A stretch of DNA of 64,000 bases from Whitmania pigra (GCA_021613335.1 JAJTWR010000263.1:3522001-3586000); one strand, 5' to 3'. Counted from the stretch's first letter, positions 36,260 through 49,207 are shown. Numbers and translations are program-made. The notes: generated by a model from the letters alone, not told the origin.

Positions 36260-39200
36260 GATAATAATAATAGTAATAATAATAATAATAGTAATTAACA
36301 CCCTCACTATTTAAAACAATTCATGATGCCTGAACATTCAAAATAATGAACTTGCAATTTATATAAGCCATATTAAAGTGTCATTTTTCAATTTTTGGCC
36401 TATTTTAAGAGGTTTTATTGTTATCAATAAATAGATAAAAAAAAGTCAGTCCTAAAAATATAAGCTAAATTGAAAACATGCTAACTCAGATTTTTGTTTT
36501 CCATTTAGGAATCAAGAGATCACATCTTTCTTGTTACTGAGGTCAGTCATAATAGTTGCAATATTTGTTTGCAATATACTATAATATGATATTATGATAT
36601 AATATGATATAATATTATAAAATATAATATAATATAATAATATAATTTAATATAGATAACAAATATTATGCAATATAATTACAGATTAAATTGTTACATT
36701 TATAATATTACATAATATAGTATATGATATTACACAATATATTAATTATACAAATGTTTGAATAATGTTTAGTTTTGCAATGGTGGGGACCTGGAGAAAT
36801 ACTTGAATGGTAAGTAGAAGTGGTTCATTGACTGCTGACTCGATTATATAAATACCTTAACGTTATTATTATTAATAATAATTAATTTTTAAGATGCCTC
36901 ATATATAGCTTCAGAGTTGCATTTTATTTATAATATTTTATAAATATTTTTTCTTTTTAAAAAACATTTACTATTTTTGAATTTAACTAGTAATTAATTT
37001 TAATTCTTAAAGCTGTTAAAGTGATACCAGAACCTTCCATTGCACATTTACTAAGAAATATTGGTATGTTTATAATTTTTAATCAACAAAATAAATACAA
37101 CCTTAAATTTAATTATTTTTGCCTTTTTAAGGCCCAGAGTGTTAAATGTTAGATTGATTTAATAATGACTTTTGTTGATAAGTGGTCCTAGCTAGACTTT
37201 TGACATTCTTGTTTGATTATTGTGCGTTGGTAAGTAAACTTTAATTGGCATGCTTTCACTGCAGCTTCTGGTCTTCATTGTCTCAAGCAGTTGAACATTG
37301 TTCACAGAGACCTGAAACCTGCCAATATTCTCATGTCTTTTTCTGGCAATCGACCCAAGAGTTTCTTTGACATTACATTCAAAATAGGTAATTTATTTGC
37401 ATTTAATAAACATCTCTGTACATTTTATTGATTTATTTTTAATACCTTCAGCTGATTTTGGATTTGCAAAGCTCTTGGAGGAGCATATGATGACAGCCAC
37501 AATATGTGGATCTCCAATATACATGGTGAGCAACTACTTTTGGCTTTGCTGTCGGGATTTGCATTTGTTTCGCGATAAAAACTAATTTCATTGGAGCAAA
37601 AACTTGAGTTTAGTGATTCATACTATCAATAGCATCATTTCTTCATCATTTGGCATCATTTGATCATGAATAAGTATTTGAATAAAAGTGTTTTTAATAA
37701 AAATCATCAATACGGATTTCTTTTACTTTTTCAGGCACCGGAAATATACAAGTTCCGATCTTATAACTACAAGGCAGATCTATGGAGTGTTGGGGTAGTC
37801 ACTTACCAATGTGCGCTCGGGAAAGTACCATTTTGTGAGAGGTCCTACGAGAAGCTGGGCAGGGTTTACAAGGATGGGAAGGCCAACCTCGAGTATGGCT
37901 TTAGTTTGATGATTAAACATAGCAATATAATTAAATGATGTGAACTTAAGGCTGTTTGGATGATTATGATGATGATGATTATAAATGTATTTAGCATTTT
38001 GTTATTGTTATTAGAATTTTCATCTATTGTGTTAACCTAGGTTGCCAGATGTTTTGTGTAAAGAGTTGAAGAGTCTTCTGAAGATGCTCCTCGTACAAGA
38101 TGCAGATAAGAGGATACAATTTGGTGAGTCATCATATTTCAATAAAATAGTCACAATATTGGTGGTATTATGTGGCATGTAGTTATTGTGTGGTGTTACT
38201 GTTCCACGTGAAATGTTGGATGCAATAATTCGAACTCCAAATTTGTTTTCCAAATATCAGAGGACTTCTACTCTCACAACTTCCTCTTGATGCATTCTGA
38301 GAGCAGCACATACTTCAGGAGTGAGTACACATTCATCACATTTAAAAACTTAAAAGCTGTTTTGCTTTAATTTTTGTTTTTCTAAAATTAGCCTCGAGAA
38401 AGTGTTTTATAAATATTCACTGTTTTGCAGGAAGTTCTGAAAGCTTCATCAAAAAAGAAGTGAGTTCCATTTATATTATTCTTCAGCTTGTTATTATATT
38501 GCGATGCAAAGATTGTTGCATTGGCAAAATTATTGACATCATCATATAATTATTTGACACCATCAACCATTAAATCTTGCCAGACATCTCTGATGAAGGA
38601 TTTAGTGCAAGAAAGCATCAAGGCAGGTACTTCAACATCTTCTGATGACAAAGTTATGCTTCGGAGGAGAAGCGCCGATAATCCCATGATGGATAAGTCC
38701 TTACTGGATGGTTTTGTGGTTGTGGAGCATCACATGATACCACGTTAGATGATAGTTACACTTTTATTGTTTAACCATTATTAATAAATTTGTAATGTGT
38801 TGCTTAGAGTAGAGATTGTTATTTACATTTTTGTAATAGTTTCGTATTGACTTACATTTATCTGTTTTTAAGGGACATTTAAAAATTTTGTTTAACATTT
38901 TATCCTTGATTGATGAGATATTGTTATTAATTTCCAGAAAGAGAGACTTGTGAAGCTGCAAAGGTAAAATGTTCTGAGCCACAAAAAGGTCAAATGAAGG
39001 TCATGGTGACCAGGGACACCCAGACGACAAAGTTCAATCTCCATACCAAAAATTCTGGATGCTCTGTTGATCCTGATCCATGTCTTGTTAAAGATTTGAA
39101 GAGAAGAAATCCAGTTAGTTTAATTTTTAATGGAAAATTTCTGAAAATCATGTAATTCATTTTGTCAATATATAAATAACAATTGATTTATACATAGCTT

Positions 39201-42047
39201 AAGTTAACAATGCTGTGTTTGCAAATCTTGCAATATTTCTAATAATAATAATAAAAAATAATAATATAATAATAATAAAATATCAGTCATGAACTAGTGG
39301 ACATCAACGGACATTTTCAATTCATTTCAGAACCAAGAACAGAAAGAAGGAAATACTGACTTGTGGACCTGCATGAGTTTGGATGAAGTTGACATTCCAC
39401 AAGGTGAAAACATGTCTTATAATATTAATGATGTTTAATTGATGCTTAAATCATTTCACAATTGATAACTGTTTATTTTCAACCTCATTTTAAAATTTTT
39501 TAACTAATTTTAAATTTTTTATTAATTTTTATTTTTTAACTAATTTTTAATTTTTTATTCAGTGTCAATGGACTTTGAGAGCAAAAGAATGAGAACAAAT
39601 GCTTATCAATCTTTTGCAACATGTTAGTTGATTCAAATATTTTTCTATAAATGTAATTTAATTTTCTGTCTAATTAACTAAAAATATAAGAATACATAAA
39701 ATTTTAATCATATGTATTATATAAAATGGTGCGTAATAAATTGCGCAAAATACGTAACCAATGTTATGCACATGGTGTCTGTTTATTATTACATACATAA
39801 CGCAATGCACTACATGCATTATACAATGCATTATCTACATTATACAATACATTACATACATTCTGCAATACAGTGTTTACACATTCCAGGCAATTGGTCC
39901 AGTGGGTCGAAGCAGTCATTGTCAGACTCATATGCATCCCTAACAAGCACATTTGATGACCTCAGTGATCATTTCTACTCACCTGAACTTGATGAAAAGT
40001 TACTCATGGAGGTGAGTTGCTGATAATGATTATGATGATGATGATAGCAAATCCATTGGATTGTTTCTCTGTAAAATAATATTTTGCATAAAAACTTAAA
40101 TGGATTGTGGGGACTCTGTGTCCACACTCTGTGGTCCCATTATTAAATTAGATTAATAAACACCTTAATAATGAATAATGATGTTGAAGATAAAAATAAT
40201 ATTGGTACATGAAGATCCTTTACTTTTTTCAGAAAGAGGAAGTTGAAGTCTTGGAAAAGTTGGAATTTCTTTTGAAATTCATTGAGTTCACCTTCAGACT
40301 AGCAGACCATGGGGGTCTATGGGTGGCAACATCTTCGTCATCGTCGTCTTCATCATCTTCTTCATCAATAGTTTCTTTGATGAGCATCACTCCACCGATA
40401 AGGGATGACGACAGGTTATGCCTGTATGCAAGATGTTTACTTGTCGCCGTAAGTGGCATCAACTGTGCCAAAAAGGCTGCCAAAGAATCTCACATCTCTC
40501 TTTCAAGGACTCTTAAAAAAAGTGAGTTATTAGAATTGATTTTCAAGCTAATGGTAATGATATGATGGTAGCAACTGATAAGATTATGATGATATGATAT
40601 GATTAATTGATGGATCTCTATTAAGTCTCAAATCATATTCAGATGACTTCATGGCAAACAAAATTATTTTTACAGTTGTGAGTGGACTCAAAGACTTGTA
40701 TACCATCTGCCTTGAAAGGACAAATGAAGTCAAGAGGCACTTGGCAAAAGAGGGAAACTTTGGCAGAGTTCAGAGCAAAGCTGCTGAAACCATTCTGTAT
40801 CTCTTCGCAGTTGCAGCAGTTAGTGATCATCTGGCATTATCAGCAACCATGTGATGTTTTGATAGTGATGCAAGCTCTGCTTAAGTTGCAAATAAATAAG
40901 TTGTGGTTATTGTGGCTGCTTTTCGATGATTGTTGAGATGTCTTTAAAGGCATCAAAATTAAAAAAGAGTTAATTGCTGGTAGTCTGCTGAATAGTGTTG
41001 TGGTTATTTACAATGAGTGCTCTTTAATTCTGTGTATGGATGCTATATTGATGACAACTTCATGTTTTTAATTAAGGCCAGAGAAGGTGCAAGAGCTGAG
41101 ACTATGAAGATGTTTAATGAGGTGATGATTCTATTGCTGAACTTGTCTTCTTTACAAACTTTTGTGTTTTAATCTTATTTAATAGGGACACCAGTAATCA
41201 TATAATTATATATATTTTACAGTGCTACCAGTACTACCAGATTGCTTATGTGTTCCTACACTGGATTGAAATGAAAAGCAGACAAAACAGGATTTACCTT
41301 ACTGAATGTTTGTGCATTTGCTTTCATTCCAATGTTTTCATTGCTACAATTTGTTTTATGCTTAGTTCATGTTGACAATGCATAGCATTCAATTGCTAGT
41401 GGTCTGCTGAATAGTGTAGTTTTCATTGATGTATGTTGTATTAAGTATGTGTTTGATACTTAAAAAGAGCATTAAAATTATTAATTGAATTCTGTTTTAA
41501 ATGTTTTTAAATACATGAAGTTTAGACCAACATTCAAATTGAGACATTAAAATTCATTATCATCTGAATGAACCTTAAAAAAATATTTTCAAACAGTCAT
41601 TAATTAACTTATTAGTTAAATGTTATAATTGTCATCACCATTTTCAATCAAATTATATATCATATTTAATATTACTTTAAGTTATGATGAAATATCATAT
41701 TTAATATCATTTTAAGTTGTGAAAAAATATTTAATGTTAGTGTTTAGTTACTTTAACATAAATATACGTAAATACATTATAATATATGCACTAATATTTA
41801 ATTAAAGCACTTATGGATTAAGATCTTTACCTTTTAGCAAGTACATATTTATGAATTAATTTCTTTTATTTATGATAAATTTTTGTACTTATGATTCATG
41901 TGTGGATTAATTCAATCAAACATTCGTTCATCTTCAGATAAGGGCAAAATTGAAAAAAGACTCCGACATTTCCAAAAGCATGGTGCAGTGCCTTACGACA
42001 GACCAATATACTGGTTAGCAGCTGCATTGCAAAACCATTTGACTTAA
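34894..42047 (+). CDS. ULK1/2: Autophagy-initiating serine/threonine kinase ULK1/2 (Atg1 homologue)
   Basis: Exons: 34894-34995, 35178-35264, 35505-35555, 36509-36541, 36773-36809, 37013-37063, 37265-37387, 37452-37525, 37735-37892, 38041-38123, 38261-38320, 38431-38459, 38584-38744, 38938-39113, 39331-39403, 39563-39622, 39890-40011, 40233-40521, 40676-40818, 41077-41119, 41223-~41303, 41938-42047. Kinase domain at residues 1 to about 260: glycine loop LGKGSFATVLLG (19-30), AIK lysine 43, EFCNGGDLEKYL, HRDLKPANIL (134-143), DFGFAK (163-168), MMTATICGSPIYMAPE, and YNYKADLWSVGVVTYQCALG, all diagnostic of ULK1/2. The linker has DGFVVVEHHMIP, like the DDFVMVPA segment of ULK1, probably an LC3-interacting region. 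The C-terminal region (LEKLEFLLKFIEFTFRLAD, IVSGLKDLYTICLER, CYQYYQIAYVFL, KGKIEKRL) is the helical domain that binds ATG13 and membranes. AATAAA is at 42068-42073. The last three exon borders are the least certain. Confidence 0.9.
36162..36296. repeat. AAT microsatellite in ULK intron
   Basis: About 45 uninterrupted to lightly interrupted AAT units between two kinase exons. ORFs through it are homopolymeric and not real. Confidence 0.95.
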
Positions 42048-42105
42048 ACTGCTTGTTTGAATGAATTAATAAAAGTAATAGTATTACTTATTTTACTAAT
42101 ATTTA

Positions 42106-42350
42106 TTGCTATTTATTATTTGTGTTGCTATTCTTTATAACTACTGTTATTATTGTCTAATTGTTCTTCACAGAAAAGTGAAGTGTCCTTACATGTCCAA
42201 GAGAACGGTGCTAAAAATCTTATCTCCTCGCTGTGTGCAATTTGGTCACATTCAAGGAACACACCACTGGTGTTTGGAATCCTTCATGTTTTCAACACAT
42301 CACGAAAACTTGTTTACTGCCAAGAAAGATTCTTACTAGCGAATTTGTGA
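42106..42350 (+). other. Possible extra 3' exon after ULK
   Basis: After the acceptor-like TTCTTCACAG (42173) one frame stays open for 58 codons with ordinary composition, including VSLHVQENGAKNLISSLCAI and LVFGILHVFNTSRKLVY, then a stop. It could be an alternative last exon of the ULK gene, joined from a donor inside its final exon at about 42014, or a relic of another gene. No family is recognised. Confidence 0.25.
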
Positions 42351-43865
42351 ATTTTAATCATTATTATTAGATGTTTATTGGAAGAAACAGTTGCCAGGTC
42401 TTATTTGATCTGATCCTTATTTCTTTCTATCTTTGTTTAATTATGCTGAAATATCACGGATTACTACGACAGCTGCGTTAATTGTGTTTTATTTATTTGA
42501 AACTGATTTGGAAGGTGCTAATCTCATTTATTATATTGACAAAATATTTCTTTTGAGAATTGAGGATTGCTTTTGTATGGTTTTGGTAATGGAGTTTTTA
42601 TCATTTTTTTTAAAGGACCGAAATAATTTAATATGGAACAGTTTTTGCCATTTCATTGATATTTTTTGGATCTGCATGCTTCTGGCCAACTTTGGCATGA
42701 TCCTTGCAGAACTTTTTGCCCTGAGGATTTTACTATTTTTGGGCTTATTACTGACTAGTATCACTAGGCTTTACTTTGTTGATTTTGATTTAATCCTTCT
42801 GCTTTAAAGGTCATTTCGTTTTATTTTCTGCAATTAATTTTTCTGTGATCAATCATTCCCTTCAATTATTTCTGGCATTGTTGTGAACGACATGTTTATT
42901 TATTTACAGCAAGTACCATCTGCCACTAATGATATTATGGTTCTTATTTTGCCTTGCTCCAAACAACTTTCTCTTATCTTGATGTCGCAATTTGTTTATC
43001 ATGCTCATATGAATTATATGCCGCTTACGAAGGTTTTCACGATTTGAACGCTGAAAACTTGTAAATATGTAAACACACTGACAGTAGCATCTAATAGGAA
43101 ATTTATATCGAAAACGAGTCTTTAGAAGTCCTTAAAAAGCTTTTTATAGAAAAATTTGGATAACGTCCTGTCTCCGTGTAATTTTTGTTGTTGAGGATAT
43201 TTACGAAATGGATGATAAACACGCTCGAGATCGCATTTTATTTTTTTACAATTATTAACGCAGTTGTGCCTCGGGATGGTGGCACTGTAACGTCTGAAGT
43301 ATTTTTGTTCATGCATTGAATGAGCCAAGTACAATCGATTAGCGACTGAAAAGGAAAAAAATTACAAATAGAATAGAATCTAACAAAAGTTAGACCTTAC
43401 CGATCTCCTTGCCTCAAATTCCGGGATCAAGGGTCGTACTGTCGGAGAAACCCAGGGATGCAAGGGATGATAGATGGAGGTAAGAAGTCAACAGGCACGT
43501 CATTTCATTTTTTCTAAGGGGGATAAACCCTCGCACAACTTGAGGAGATGACCTGTTTTCTTTCAGGTATAACACATGAAACTTTCAAACAATAGAAAAC
43601 ATGTACAACTTTCAAGATATTTTTATATTTTGCTGGATTTCTTCGATCTTAAAAAGATCTTAGATAAAAGCCATAAAAAAGTAATTTTAATTTTGTTAAT
43701 GCTAATTTATTTCAAAACATTTTGTAATGTAAGCTAATTTTGCATGAGAAATTTGCTTCACGACGGGCAAAAAAAAACCAACAGCCTGTCGGGGACCGTG
43801 CGGTCTGAAGACGGATCTACTCAGTTCAGCGGGTTACGGCCGGGCAGAATGTCGGTCTGGAGAAA
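42351..43865. other. Gene-less region
   Basis: A 124-codon ORF at 42433-42807 is very hydrophobic (Leu, Ile, Phe-rich) and lies in TTT-rich DNA. I regard it as composition-driven. An inverted copy of the dispersed repeat lies near 43500-43570 (CTCGCACAACTTGAGGAGAT). Nothing else is identified. Confidence 0.4.
43500..43570 (-). repeat. Dispersed repeat family, copy 4 (inverted fragment)
   Basis: The reverse complement reads AACAGGTCATCTCCTCAAGT followed by TGTGCGAGGG. It matches the box in copies at 21830-21990 and 31463-31500. Confidence 0.5.
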
Positions 43866-44294
<429 letters not shown>

Positions 44295-44360
44295 GACATC
44301 ATTAAGGAACATCAAATTAAGCTCGTAAATAAAGGGTTAATGTGTCAAAGAGCACACAAG

Positions 44361-45352
44361 CAGGGTTGCTAGTGAGATTTTGGAAAAAAGCCCAGATCAC
44401 CCCATCAAACAAACCAAGAAAAGCCAAGGTCGTGTTAAACAAGCTTTTATTGTCAATTATTATCAATTTTTAATTACGATTCATGCTATTATACGTTACC
44501 ATGGGCTCTCAATTAAATAAAGATCAGATCATTAATGAAACAAGTCAAGCGTAATTTTAATTTAATTCAAAAATTCAACAGAGTCATTGTCGGAAATTGC
44601 ATCACAAATAACACAATTAAATATAGATTAGACCAACAATGAAATAAGTCCAGCACAACTTCACTTTAATGCAAAAATTCTACAGAGTCAGCGCTGGAAA
44701 CTACATCATCACAATTAGCAAAATTTGAATTGAGTCGTGGGTGTTATGCTTCCTATTGTTGTCACATCCAACAACGTTCTTGCGTCAGATCATCGACCAA
44801 ACTCTTGCCAGGGATAAACTTGGAACAAAAATTCCATCTGCGGCAATTGCTTATCTGGCTAACAAGCAAGAGCTCATCGTCCCAACCAAGAGTTTATTAG
44901 CCAGTTTAGTTTTGACCATCTATACATTCAAAAAATTATTTCGCAAAAACTCTCTTGAATTAAGAGCTTATTACAAAACTGTTCTGTAAAACTGGCCAAT
45001 ATCCAAAGCTGTATCTCGGGCCTTCATGTTTTTCACATGTTTCTGCGCAGTGCCGGATTAAGGGGTGGGGGAGCCCAGGGCCTCCCACCAATATAGACAA
45101 TATATATTGTTCAAAAATCAAAGTTCAGTGTAGTACGAGCATGCAAAGTTGTGGAAAACAAGGAATTCGATGGTGATGAAGGTTCTTTGTTGAAGAAATA
45201 AACAAAAGACCCTTTGCAGAATATTAGTTTTTACCCCAAAAATTAATTTTTACAAAAACACCCAGATTTCCAAGCAAAACACTTAGAGACCCAGATTGGG
45301 TCAAGGTTTTTCATAAAAACCAAGATATTGGCTTAAAAACCTGGCAACCCTG
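44361..45352. mobile_element. hAT-like element with 8-bp target duplication
   Basis: The left end is CAGGGTTGCTAGTGAGATTT. The reverse complement of the right end is CAGGGTTGCCAGGTTTTTAA. Flanks are cacacaag (44353-44360) and cccacaag (45353-45360), matching at 7 of 8 bases, the hAT duplication length. Inside, 45048-45085 carries CAGTGCCGGATTAAGGGGTG, the usual end of another hAT family, suggesting a nested truncated insertion. No transposase domain is recognised; the 82-codon ORF at 44741-44989 is unidentified. Confidence 0.7.
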
Positions 45353-45791
45353 CCCACAAGGATCCCGTGCTTAGCCCAGTTGCTTATCCCAGCCGGAATG
45401 TAATGTTTATATGTGTTTGTGTGCGTGTATACAAGATATATTTTATTCATTATTGATGATATATGTATAATATAAACATTTATATATATATATATATATA
45501 TATATAAATTTACTTATATGTAACTATAGTTTCATTATTATTATTATTTATTTATCTGATTAGAGTCCGTTGTTTAATTAAAAAAAACCTTTATTCGCTT
45601 AAACTCGTTTAAGACACATTTTGTAAAACTTTCAAATATTTATTTATCATGAATCAACCAAGACACCTCGAGAAACCTTTTAAAATAAGAATAACAAGAA
45701 TTAAACAAGAAAACTGAAATGACTTCGAACATGCTACTACATTCTCCTGTCTCCAGAGCTTAGACCTCCTAACATGTTTCGTTGCCTACTT

Positions 45792-46202
45792 TCACTGACG
45801 TCTGAGCTCTGGAAAATTTTCATTATTTATTTTATTTAGACTTCCAACTCTTGACGCAGCTTCACAATCTTTCATTGAACGGCTGCAGAGTGATCTACAG
45901 AAGGGACAATCGTCATGATCTTCTAACCATGGCGCTATACAATCTTTGTGGAACATGTATGAACAAGAAAGTTTTTTTGTTCTCAATTGTAATTCGCATT
46001 CCTTCAGGCAGATAGCACATATCAATTCCTGACCTACTTCAGATTGGCTAATCTCGACTTCAGGTAAGTTGTTAATATCTACCGCTGACTTTGCCAGCTT
46101 AAGGGATTCTTCATTGGCGAGTTGATATAAAACGTCGAACATTTGTTGGTTCGCAACATAGTCATCCATATTGCTGCTGGATACTTGATTACCTCCAAAC
46201 AT
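45792..46202 (-). CDS. Intronless RING-H2-like ORF, RNF115/126-like, one zinc ligand missing
   Basis: 136 codons in one exon. Residues 44-60 (INNLPEVEISQSEVGQE) and the RING at about 62-102 resemble the C-terminal RING region of RNF115/RNF126/RNF181-type ubiquitin ligases. Visible ligands are C62 and C65 (CAIC), C80, H85, C88, C99 and C102. The motif reads LSCSYMFHKDC where the family has C-x-H-x-F-H-x-x-C, so the fourth ligand is Tyr82 instead of His. IAPWLEDHDDCPFCR, the E2-contacting Trp helix, is intact. The lack of introns in an intron-rich region and the lost ligand suggest a retrocopy or decaying gene. A real gene with an altered RING cannot be excluded. The upstream part of the family (N-terminal zinc finger of RNF115/126) is absent. 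Confidence 0.55.
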   Translation of the reverse strand: MFGGNQVSSSNMDDYVANQQMFDVLYQLANEESLKLAKSAVDINNLPEVEISQSEVGQELICAICLKECELQLRTKKLSCSYMFHKDCIAPWLEDHDDCPFCRSLCSRSMKDCEAASRVGSLNKINNENFPELRRQ

Positions 46203-46437
46203 GAGGTTGTAATCTTATCCTCATCAAGAACGTCGTGAAGGGATCCATCATTAAATGAAGAAATTCAAAGTTACAAATCCGATATGTTGTTGGCAATCTC
46301 CTGTAAATATAAAGCCGCAGTTGCAACACATAACCCATGGTTGCGAGCTATTTGATTTATTACGTGCAAGTTAAAGAAAATATTGTTTCGATTGAGTTGG
46401 TTCGTGATCTTTGATTTGTTGAAATGAAGCTGTCCCG

Positions 46438-47087
46438 GCACCCCGTCGTAACAGCCCGGCGACAAAATAGCCCCGTCAAAACAGCTGGGCGTCAAAATAG
46501 CCCCGTCAATATAGCCCCGTGACAAAACAGCCCATGACAAGTAGCCCCGTCAAAACAGCTCCGTCAAAATAGCGGTAGAATTGGTTCTTTGTTGATTTGT
46601 TACATGTCCACATGACGTGATTATGAGGTGAGGATAATTTATATTAAATACCAACTTGAAAAGTCCACGTAAAGTGAGGAAGTAGCCGGAATCCTAATAA
46701 TATTTTAGACGATAAATCTTCAAACCACTAATTTCGAATTAAATTTGGAACCAGTTATCGGTTAATGCATTCAATTTACAAATTTTTTTAAATACATTTA
46801 TTGGGCTGTTTTGACGGGGCTATTTTGTCTTGGGTTATTTTGTCGCCGGGCTATTTTGACGGGGTTATTTTGTCGGGGCTGTTTTGACGGGATTCGTTCG
46901 TCCTGGGCTAGTTTGTCACCGGGCTGTATTGACGGAGCTGTTTTGTCGGGGCTGTTTTGTCGGGGCTATTTTGTCCTGGGCTATTTTGTCCTGGGCTATT
47001 TTGTCCTGGGCTATTTTGACGCGGGCTATTTTGACGGGGCTGTTTTGTCGGGGCTATTTTGTCGCCGGGCTGTTATGACGGGTCACC
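46438..47087. mobile_element. Foldback element with tandem-repeat inverted arms
   Basis: The two arms, 46438-46575 and about 46801-47087, are inverted copies built from 16-17-bp units of the type GGGCTATTTTGTC(C/G)(T/G)GG, with variants GACGGGG and GCCGGG and with TATTTT or TGTTTT cores. They flank a unique spacer of about 225 bp. The outermost ends match when read inward (left ...CCCCGTCGTAACAGCCCGGC, right ...CCCGTCATAACAGCCCGGC). The decamer agctgtcccg occurs immediately outside both ends (46428-46437 and 47088-47097), so the block inserted as a unit. No transposase is present. ORFs in the arms are repeat artefacts. Confidence 0.85.
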
Positions 47088-47097
47088 AGCTGTCCCG

Positions 47098-49207
47098 CAT
47101 TCATCGAGTTTCAGGATATAAAAAAGATCACAAATATGATTTATGAAATGTTATTGTAATTATATTTGTTCAATTTTTCAAAAAACATTTTCTAATATAA
47201 ATATTTATATGTACAATTATATATTATTTTTTTATATAATTATGTATATATGTATATATACGTAAGTAAACAAAATAATTCAGTTACTAAATAAATAAGA
47301 TAATTTTATTTTTAAAAATTTATATTCTAAAACATGGCTAGCCGCTTTTCGAGACGTTTGGACAATGGAAACTACTATATTGCGGGAGCAGACATAACGA
47401 TAGGAACTACCATTCAGAGGACGATGTTCATTTAGGCAGTACATTCCAAGTGAACTTTCCAAATAAAGAATAAAGATGTGCTGGTGCTCTGACAGTGTCA
47501 CGGCATATCTAACAAATCTTGGAAGGCAACCAAATGAAGTCAGACATCCTTATCAGAATCAGGGTGCATGTGTTGTGAAAACAAGTTACTAATAACTTTA
47601 ATAACAATGATTAATCATCATTTGAATTTTTATTAAATGCAACACGAATAGGGAATGCAATTTGAACCTGGAACGTAACTTTTTAGCATGGATCGGATCA
47701 GGGTTAAGCAAAACACATATTCATATTTTGACACACTTACTTTGTCAGCACTTACAAAATATCTTGTTAAATTTGAACTTTCTAGAATCGTTACAATTTG
47801 TAAATTGCTAAAAAAGTGTTTATTTTTACACCAAAATAAGGAAGGGAATTGTATATATGCTATAACATTTACTTGAAGCAAATAACGCCCTCATTGCCTG
47901 ATATTGTCACTTCCCTTTCTTTCCAGCATTATAATCAAGTTTTTAATCATGTTTTCATGGCACTCTGACACAAGCAAGAAAGTGCTGCATGGACAATTTT
48001 CTATGAAATCATTCAAACTTGTACTGAGTTTCGCTGATAATTGGTTTTTATTAAATATATTTATTAATTTAATTTTCATGTTTTAATTTATTTGCAACCC
48101 TAGTTCCAGGAGATATGCTAAACTCCATCTCTTTGACGCTCAATTTCGGTAAATTTCAGGAAACCATGGAAGTTGCTTATTATTATAATTATTGCAATCG
48201 CTTTGGGATGAGATAAACATGTCACTATACACTCCTTTTCCGAGATTTCATGTTCATTCCGTCTGCCTCTTCATTTCATAGACATCGTGAAACAAAACGT
48301 GAATAGCCATCGTTTTGTGAAGCCTAAGAATTAATTAATTGACTGTAGGCGCAATGCAAACGAAAACAGTGCCTTACCAAACTTAAGAAAAGCATAGTTT
48401 ATGTTGTTGGGTTACTTATCCAATTAGTAGGGCTTATACATTCTCCAGCTAAATAGTATGACACAAACTGCTGCTGTTGAAACTGGGTGGTAATTGGTCG
48501 TAAGATGATAAATTCATTTTAATAGAATGGAAAAGATGTTGTCTATACTTCTTTGATGGCAACCTTAAATGATATCAGAGACCCCTGAATTGCTTGTTAT
48601 TTCTTGATGACAACTTTTAATCCATTTCCGCGAAGTCATTTTTCATTTTTATTAGTTTTAATAAACTTGACATATAAAAATGAGATTGAAATTTAAATAT
48701 AATTGAAGCCAGTATATTTTTGTGGTTTAAGCTAAGCGACCCGGGTTCCCATGTTTTGTCTGGTTCCTTCGACAGCAGTACGATTGTCGTCTTTAAGGAA
48801 CCCGTGTCTCCTACACTCTTTTCTTCATGGTCTCTCCCTCAAAAGAGATCCGCTCACTTTCTCCCCTCTTATCTCCATGTGCCAGCTTCTCTTCTTTTAT
48901 ATGTATCTCTGTCGCCATATATTGTCTTCATAGTTAATACTGCTACCAGCAGCTGTCTCACAGCAGCGACGGTCGCATTCCATTTGATGTGACAAGTATA
49001 GTAACTGTATAGGCAAGTCTTTCGTAACCGGCTGGCTCGGGACACCTTGGAACTGATCGCTCTTGCTGCTTGCGCTATGGATATTGGCGGTCATCCATTC
49101 TAGGACCCTAACGCCAAGAAGCTGCCCAAAAATTTTAATTTTAAACTAAGTTTTTAACCGCCATTTTCTTAGCGTTTCGGGTTGCGTCCCCGAAAACGCT
49201 GACCAAG
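47098..49207. other. Gene-less region upstream of the collagen gene
   Basis: AT-rich sequence with no recognised gene. A minus-strand frame at 47501-47280 and a plus-strand frame at 48720-48992 are open for 70-90 codons but have no recognisable family features. The collagen promoter and 5' leader presumably lie between 48.7 and 49.2 kb; no TATA or other core element was identified with confidence. Confidence 0.35.

Noticed and set aside
42433..42807. 124-codon hydrophobic ORF resembling a membrane protein
   Set aside because: Leu/Ile/Phe content follows from T-rich DNA. There is no upstream exon, no conserved motif and no sign of a start context.
46811..47146. Cys/Gly/Phe-rich repeat ORFs (LFCRG-type)
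   Set aside because: They arise from translating the tandem arms of the foldback element. The units are of noncoding length and frames shift between copies.
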